The notes under the pieces were generated by a model. It had not been told where the DNA came from, ran no database searches, and saw only the letters and a list, made by a program, of their open reading frames with translations. From an uncultured Treponema sp. (GTDB lineage: Bacteria; Spirochaetota; Spirochaetia; Treponematales; Treponemataceae), in assembly GCA_946611835.1 (NCBI GenBank), contig CAMOEE010000068.1, positions 1 to 11,669 on the forward strand: a stretch of 11,669 nucleotides of DNA. Direction: 5' to 3'. Position 1 is the stretch's first letter, and each line of letters begins with the position of its first letter. The translations under genes were made by a program, and so were the position numbers. Positions 7,799 through 11,669 of this stretch are shown piece by piece.

Positions 7799-9220
7799 TT
7801 GTGTAAACAAAAAGTTATTTTTTTCCTTTCAGCATTTGTTTTCTCATTTTCATCGCTTTTCGCTCAGTCTGCCAAAGGCGATGAAAGTGCAAAACTTATA
7901 GAAGTTGCTGATGATTCTGATGAAGACTTCGACTCACTTTTTGATGACGCCGAAGATTCAGAAACCCCGGTTGTTACTGAAGAGCCGAATACAGGCACTA
8001 ACTACAACGTTCAGATTGGCTCCTTAAAATTTCCGATTGAAGTTTCCGGTCAGCTCAACACGGAGCTGGGAGGAGCCTACATCAGGGAAGACGGTGTAAA
8101 CGACCTTTCATTTTATTTTGATTTCAAGAATTACATTTATTTCATAACCCGCCCCGACAAATATCTGGCTCTGAGGGGAACGATTAAGACGGCCATGCCC
8201 AAAGACAGCGGCGACACCCTGGCAACTTACGAAAACCATCTTCTCTATCTCTATGAGCTTTATTTCGATTATCTTTTCTGGGACAGAATCTACATAACGG
8301 CTGGCAAAAAAAAGTCTGTCTGGGGCAATATCCGGCTCTTCTCCGACTATTATGACACAAGCGAGAATATCAGCAACACTGACGATGACAAGGTTGACGA
8401 CTCAATCGATGATGGCGTAGAAGATGCCCGCTATACGAACATACTCTACGATTCAAGGCAATACATATCAGGCATAATAAAATTCCCCTTTAGGAACCAT
8501 ACTTTTACGGCTTTGGCCATGTATAACGATGATTCAACCATAAGCTCGACAAAAACCGTTAACATGTCACTTGCTTTCAACGCAGAATTCATTTTTTTGG
8601 GAACTTCCCTGAATTTATTTGGCAGGCGTTTTCAGCTCAGTGATTTAAGCGATGAAGAAAAAGAGAAATTTTATAAAGACAACGGATATGAATACACGAA
8701 GCCTCTCTCAATAGCCGGACTTGAGCTAAAGAGGACCTTGTTTGGTTTTGATGTCTACGGACAAAGCATCATCCGAATTCAAAATGGCTGGAAAATAGGA
8801 AGGTTTTTCAGCTCAGGATTTGATGATAAATCGGCATTCAACAGATTTGTCACCACTCTGGGAACCTACAGGCTCTGGTCAGACCAAACGCCTTACTTTG
8901 GATTCAATTTTGAGTTTCAGAATGTCTATCGCCCGAATCCATCTGACACACAAAAATACTTCGTCAACCGTTTTGCAATACAATTTGGCATGGCTAAGCT
9001 CGGCCCGGACAAGAACATAAAGCCTGCAATTCAGTGGAATCATAACATCACTGACAAAACAGGTTTTTTCAAGGCTGGGGTCATTTTCGGCAGGGTAATG
9101 CCTCACTGCGACTGGCGAGTAGGCATGAAGTACGAATACGGAAAAGTGACCACAGCAAGCTCTTCAAAGTACACAAAGCTTACGCTTGGCACTTACATTA
9201 CAATCGATTTAGATTACTAG
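7799..9220 (+). CDS. Secreted probable outer-membrane beta-barrel protein with Asp-rich leader
   Basis: A 473-residue protein whose family I cannot name. It has a signal peptide (K-Q-K, hydrophobic 7-20, cleavage after FAQ at 21-23), then a strongly acidic leader (about 28-62) containing DEDFDSLFDDAED. The rest is rich in alternating aromatic and polar residues from about 72 to the last residue, Tyr (ITIDLDY), as expected for an outer-membrane barrel. Another Asp-rich segment (about 194-209) is probably a loop. GKKKSVWG (169-176) recalls the Gly-x-Gln-x-x-x-Trp-Gly strand of porin-like DUF1302/Wzi-type barrels, but this is a resemblance only. The proposed start is TTG at 7799, 2 nt after the stop of the LolA-like gene, with only a weak purine run upstream; coupling to that gene is likely. 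As last gene of the operon it may be the outer-membrane receiver or outlet of the transport chain. Confidence 0.68.
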   Translation: MCKQKVIFFLSAFVFSFSSLFAQSAKGDESAKLIEVADDSDEDFDSLFDDAEDSETPVVTEEPNTGTNYNVQIGSLKFPIEVSGQLNTELGGAYIREDGVNDLSFYFDFKNYIYFITRPDKYLALRGTIKTAMPKDSGDTLATYENHLLYLYELYFDYLFWDRIYITAGKKKSVWGNIRLFSDYYDTSENISNTDDDKVDDSIDDGVEDARYTNILYDSRQYISGIIKFPFRNHTFTALAMYNDDSTISSTKTVNMSLAFNAEFIFLGTSLNLFGRRFQLSDLSDEEKEKFYKDNGYEYTKPLSIAGLELKRTLFGFDVYGQSIIRIQNGWKIGRFFSSGFDDKSAFNRFVTTLGTYRLWSDQTPYFGFNFEFQNVYRPNPSDTQKYFVNRFAIQFGMAKLGPDKNIKPAIQWNHNITDKTGFFKAGVIFGRVMPHCDWRVGMKYEYGKVTTASSSKYTKLTLGTYITIDLDY

Positions 9221-9222
9221 GC

Positions 9223-9951
9223 TCAGGCTTTCTGAATCTTTCCGTCACGAATTTTGATTACATGATTGCTCAAAGCGACGATTTTTGGGTCGTGGGTTGA
9301 GAAGACGAAAGTTGTCTTAAGCTCTTCGTTGAGTTTTTTCATAAGCTCAAGAATCTGGTCGCCGTTCTTTGAGTCCAGGTTTGCAGTCGGCTCGTCGGCA
9401 AGTATTATCGGTGCCTTTGTGACAAGGGCACGGGCGATTGCGACACGCTGCCTCTGACCGCCTGAAAGCTCGGACGGCTTGTGGTTCTTCCAGTCAGAAA
9501 GACCAACTGTCTCAAGCAAGAAGGAAATCCAGTCTTTTTTTTCGGAAGCAGAAAGGCTGGTGCTTGCGACTGACGGGCCGAGGGTGAGTGGAAATTCGAT
9601 GTTTTCCCAGACATTGAGAACCGGAATCAGGTTGAAGGTCTGGAAGATAAAGCCAAGATGGCTGCGGCGGAGCTCAGTGAGCTTTGAGTCAATCTTGAAA
9701 GGAACTTTTTTTGATTTTTCCAGGTTAATTCCTTTATAGACATCGGTTCCTTCGAGGATAATTGAACCTGAAGTTGGCAAATCGATGAGACCAATCATAT
9801 TAAGTAGCGTTGACTTTCCTGAGCCTGAGGGGCCTGAGAGAGCGGCAAATTCGCCCTGCTCAATTTTGAAAGTTGCGTTGTCAACAGCCTTGACCTGGAC
9901 TTTTTCCATCTGATAAATCTTGCTTACATTCTTTAGTTCGATTACTGCCAT
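9223..9951 (-). CDS. LolD/MacB-type ABC transporter ATPase
   Basis: A 242-residue nucleotide-binding subunit with all motifs intact: Walker A GPSGSGKST (40-48), Q-loop Gln104, signature LSGGQ (162-166), Walker B IILADEP (182-188) and switch His220. The order and the motif LLNMIGLIDLPTSG place it in the FtsE/LolD/MacB group, which energises FtsX-type permeases. Two inserts are longer than usual: about 72-92 (Lys-rich) and about 124-139 (Ser-rich). The start at 9951 (MAVIELKNVSK) is preferred over the ATG at 9963, because the bases at 9963 form part of an excellent -10 box (TATGAT, 9959-9964) ending 7 nt before 9951. It faces the permease-LolA-barrel operon with a 2-nt gap between stop codons. 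It is the only ATPase in the window and the natural partner of the two permeases; that pairing is inferred. Confidence 0.88.
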   Translation of the reverse strand: MAVIELKNVSKIYQMEKVQVKAVDNATFKIEQGEFAALSGPSGSGKSTLLNMIGLIDLPTSGSIILEGTDVYKGINLEKSKKVPFKIDSKLTELRRSHLGFIFQTFNLIPVLNVWENIEFPLTLGPSVASTSLSASEKKDWISFLLETVGLSDWKNHKPSELSGGQRQRVAIARALVTKAPIILADEPTANLDSKNGDQILELMKKLNEELKTTFVFSTHDPKIVALSNHVIKIRDGKIQKA

Positions 9952-9958
9952 AAGCGAA

Positions 9959-9987
9959 ATCATAGCACAAATTAAGTAGAATTACAA
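9959..9987 (-). promoter_or_regulatory. Promoter of the ATPase gene; predicts a leaderless mRNA
   Basis: On the minus strand, TTGTAA (9982-9987) and TATGAT (9959-9964) are separated by exactly 17 nt. The ATG at 9951 follows the -10 box after 7 nt, without a Shine-Dalgarno. The geometry copies that of the ABC operon promoter and decides between two possible starts of the gene. Confidence 0.6.
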
Positions 9988-10019
9988 TTTGCGGGTAAGC
10001 TAATTTTCAAAAGAGGCGA

Positions 10020-10048
10020 TTGAAAAAAAAGGTCTCTTATTCTAAACT
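10020..10048 (+). promoter_or_regulatory. Promoter of rmlA; predicts a leaderless mRNA
   Basis: TTGAAA (10020-10025), a 17-nt spacer and TAAACT (10043-10048, 4 of 6 consensus bases). The ATG at 10056 follows after 7 nt, again with no Shine-Dalgarno. The weaker -10 box makes this the least certain of the four such promoters. Confidence 0.5.
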
Positions 10049-10055
10049 GTAAATC

Positions 10056-10931
10056 ATGAAAGGAATCATTCTTGCCGGTGGTAGCGGCACTCGTCTTTAT
10101 CCAATCACAAAAGCGGTCTCAAAGCAGATTCTTCCGCTTTATGACAAACCAATGGTTTATTATCCCCTGAGCTGCCTTATGCTGGCAGGAATCCGTGAAG
10201 TCCTCATCATTTCGACTCCCCGTGACATCTCCCTCTTCAAGGAGCTTTTCGGGGACGGCTCCTGGCTTGGAATGCATTTTGACTATGCTGTTCAGCATCA
10301 GCCAAGAGGACTTGCGGACGCCTTTATCGTCGGAAAAAACTTTATCGGAAATGATGATGTTGCCCTCGTTTTGGGCGACAATATCTTCTACGGACAAAGC
10401 TTTACGCAGACTCTGAAAAACGCACGCAAAAAAATCGAAGAGAAATCCAGTGATGCCGTTATATTCGGTTATCTTGTAAAAGATCCTACGGCTTACGGTG
10501 TCGTTGAATTCGACAAAAACGGGAAAGTTTTGGGAATCGAAGAAAAACCAAAAGAACCAAAATCTAATTATGCAGTTCCTGGCCTTTATTTCTACAATAA
10601 CGAGGTCGTCAGAATTGCAAGCGAGGTAAAACCTTCAGCCCGTGGTGAAATTGAAATCACTGCTGTCAACAACGCATATCTTGAAAAGGGCAGTCTTTCC
10701 GTAGAATTGCTGGGGCGTGGTATGGCCTGGCTCGATACCGGCACTTATGACGGCCTTCTGGAGGCAAGCAATTTCATTGCCACAATCGAAAAGCGGCAGG
10801 GTATGTATGTTTCCTGCATCGAAGAAATCGCCTATGCGAACGGATGGCTTTCAAAAGACGATTTGCTTAAACTTGCATCTGGCTACAAAACCGATTACGG
10901 CGCATATTTGAAATACATTGCGGAGAAATAA
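10056..10931 (+). CDS. rmlA: Glucose-1-phosphate thymidylyltransferase
   Basis: A 291-residue protein of the usual RmlA length. It makes dTDP-glucose from glucose-1-phosphate and dTTP, the first step of dTDP-L-rhamnose synthesis, in the cytoplasm. The N-terminal nucleotide-binding signature GGSGTRLYPIT (8-18) is intact, followed by SKQILPLYDKPMVYYPLS (22-39), which includes the conserved Lys residues. LGDN (107-110) carries the metal-binding Asp, and GMAWLDTGT is the conserved sugar-binding segment near the C-terminus. No damage is seen. It is followed by rmlC after about 80 nt that hold a palindromic repeat; rmlB and rmlD are not in the window and may lie to the right. Rhamnose made here could feed the glycan handled by the flippase and Wzi-like protein, which is an inference from proximity. 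Confidence 0.95.
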   Translation: MKGIILAGGSGTRLYPITKAVSKQILPLYDKPMVYYPLSCLMLAGIREVLIISTPRDISLFKELFGDGSWLGMHFDYAVQHQPRGLADAFIVGKNFIGNDDVALVLGDNIFYGQSFTQTLKNARKKIEEKSSDAVIFGYLVKDPTAYGVVEFDKNGKVLGIEEKPKEPKSNYAVPGLYFYNNEVVRIASEVKPSARGEIEITAVNNAYLEKGSLSVELLGRGMAWLDTGTYDGLLEASNFIATIEKRQGMYVSCIEEIAYANGWLSKDDLLKLASGYKTDYGAYLKYIAEK

Positions 10932-10933
10932 TA

Positions 10934-10992
10934 AACCACAGATTACGCAGATTATATGTTTTATATCTGTGCCATCTGTGTAATCTGTGGTT
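10934..10992. repeat. Palindromic intergenic repeat built from 9-bp units
   Basis: Two 19-nt arms (10934-10952 and 10974-10992) are reverse complements except at one position, which can still form G-U in RNA; the loop is 21 nt. The right side contains three ATCTGTG heptamers exactly 9 bp apart (10965, 10974, 10983). The left side contains two matching complements (CACAGAT at 10937, CGCAGAT at 10946), also 9 bp apart. It fills almost the whole gap between the rmlA stop and the rmlC Shine-Dalgarno. It looks like a dispersed REP/MITE-like element rather than a terminator, since no T-run follows. Confidence 0.75.
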
Positions 10993-11002
10993 AAACAAAC
11001 TT

Positions 11003-11006
11003 GGAG
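11003..11006 (+). promoter_or_regulatory. Shine-Dalgarno that fixes the start of rmlC
   Basis: GGAG (11003-11006) stands 7 nt before the ATG at 11014. This favours 11014 over the GTG at 10987, which lies inside the palindromic repeat. Confidence 0.7.
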
Positions 11007-11013
11007 CAGAATT

Positions 11014-11616
11014 ATGTTTGAGTTTAAGAAGTGTATATCTTCTGACGGAAAGGCTTTTGAAGGCTTATATGAGATTCAGCCAAAAGTTTTCGGAGATGCA
11101 CGAGGATATTTTTTTGAGGTTTATTCCGAGAGGGATTTCTTTGAGGCTGGCCTTAAAATGAATTTTGTTCAGGATAACCAGTCTTCTTCAAGCAAGGGAG
11201 TTTTGCGGGGGCTTCATTTCCAGACACAGCACCCTCAGGGAAAGCTCGTCAGGGCTGTAAGCGGCCGTGTCTATGATGTTGCCATGGATTTACGAAAAGG
11301 CTCTGCCACATTCGGAAAATATTACGGGGTCATCCTTGATTCAGAAAAGCAGAACCAGTTTTACATTCCTGAGGGATTCGCCCATGGTTTTTATGTCCTT
11401 TCTGACACAGCCGTTTTCGCCTACAAATGCACCGATTTTTACGATCCAAAAGGCGAGGGCGGGCTTATGTGGAACGATGCGACAATAGGAATCGACTGGA
11501 AGAGCATTGCCCCTGAAATCGAGCCTCTTTTAAGCGAAAAAGACGGCAAGCACCCGGCTTTCAACCCTAATGGCGACTATTTTGACATCAAGGGAAAATG
11601 GATTGAAACAAACTGA
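11014..11616 (+). CDS. rmlC: dTDP-4-dehydrorhamnose 3,5-epimerase
   Basis: A 200-residue cupin-fold enzyme, slightly longer than the usual 180-190. It epimerises C3 and C5 of dTDP-4-keto-6-deoxyglucose, the third step of dTDP-L-rhamnose synthesis. The family signatures are present: DARGYFFEVYS (28-38), NQSSSSKGVLRGLHFQ (55-70) with the probable catalytic His68, Lys78 in QGKLVR, FYIPEGFAHGF (116-126), and Tyr137 in FAYKCTDFYDP as the probable catalytic Tyr. The N-terminus (MFEFKKCISSDGKAFEGLYEI in part) fits the family when the start is 11014. It is probably co-transcribed with rmlA; any transcript must cross the palindromic repeat just upstream, which could affect rmlC expression. A tandem repeat begins directly after the stop codon. 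Confidence 0.94.
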   Translation: MFEFKKCISSDGKAFEGLYEIQPKVFGDARGYFFEVYSERDFFEAGLKMNFVQDNQSSSSKGVLRGLHFQTQHPQGKLVRAVSGRVYDVAMDLRKGSATFGKYYGVILDSEKQNQFYIPEGFAHGFYVLSDTAVFAYKCTDFYDPKGEGGLMWNDATIGIDWKSIAPEIEPLLSEKDGKHPAFNPNGDYFDIKGKWIETN

Positions 11617-11622
11617 AAGTGG

Positions 11623-11643
11623 AAAACTGAAAACTGAAAACTG
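11623..11643. repeat. Short tandem repeat, three copies of AAAACTG
   Basis: Three perfect 7-bp units start at 11623, 11630 and 11637, immediately after rmlC, followed by an A/T-rich stretch to the window end. No hairpin is formed, so it is not an intrinsic terminator by itself. Similar AACTGAAA-type runs appear between genes in several bacteria as I recall, so it may be the edge of a dispersed repeat continuing outside the window. Confidence 0.7.
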
Positions 11644-11669
11644 AGTTCATTTTTTTGCACAAATAAAAA

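Noticed and set aside
9952..9963. Upstream ATG of the ATPase gene (MISLMAVIEL)
   Set aside because: These bases overlap the -10 box, and family proteins begin at the MAVIELKNVSK segment; the ATG at 9951 is a better start.
10934..10992. Intrinsic terminator between rmlA and rmlC
   Set aside because: The hairpin is long and A/T-rich with a 21-nt loop and no following T-run; a repeat element is a better explanation.
10987..11013. GTG start for rmlC at 10987
   Set aside because: It lies inside the palindromic repeat without a ribosome binding site; the ATG at 11014 has GGAG 7 nt upstream and gives the expected N-terminus.
10934..11643. CRISPR array
   Set aside because: The repeat units are 7 and 9 bp and directly adjacent, without spacers or cas genes.

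Overview
The window looks like chromosome of a host-associated spirochaete, most probably a treponeme. This is inferred from the style of the genes (LicD-family genes, a Wzi-like barrel beside a flippase, Asp-rich leader segments on envelope proteins) and not from any marker gene. It is an envelope-biogenesis region: every recognisable gene serves surface polysaccharide or transport towards the outer membrane. The left third (1 to about 2400) is visibly A+T-rich; from about 3700 rightwards the DNA is more balanced.

Left region (1-4135). A LicD-family phosphotransferase gene runs in from the left edge (+). It is followed by about 380 bp of gene debris: the ribosome binding site and first six codons of one gene, the last 46 codons of an upstream gene, and the first 48 codons of a second LicD-like gene joined to that gene's stop by an ATGA overlap. 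Convergent to this is a two-gene minus-strand unit: a Wzi-like outer-membrane barrel, then a Wzx/RfbX-type polysaccharide flippase 2 nt downstream.

Centre (4136-9951). A divergent promoter region drives the Wzi unit leftwards and a four-gene plus-strand operon rightwards: two FtsX/LolC-E-type ABC permeases (TAATG overlap), a LolA-like periplasmic lipoprotein/lipid carrier, and a secreted probable beta-barrel protein. A LolD/MacB-type ATPase gene meets this operon head-on with a 2-nt gap. Together these five proteins could form an inner membrane to periplasm to outer membrane transport chain, with the ATPase transcribed separately.

Right region (9952-11669). A second divergent promoter region drives the ATPase leftwards and rmlA, then rmlC, rightwards (dTDP-L-rhamnose synthesis). 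A palindromic repeat built from 9-bp units lies between rmlA and rmlC. A short AAAACTG tandem repeat follows rmlC.

The two most interesting signals are these. First, all four genes that head a transcription unit have a -35/17-nt/-10 promoter whose -10 box ends only 6-7 nt before the ATG and no Shine-Dalgarno sequence, which predicts leaderless mRNAs; most internal genes have clear Shine-Dalgarno sequences. Second, an acidic 13-residue motif (D-x-D-x-D-x-L-F-x-x-A-x-D) occurs both in the extracytoplasmic domain of permease 1 and in the N-terminal leader of the barrel protein of the same operon.
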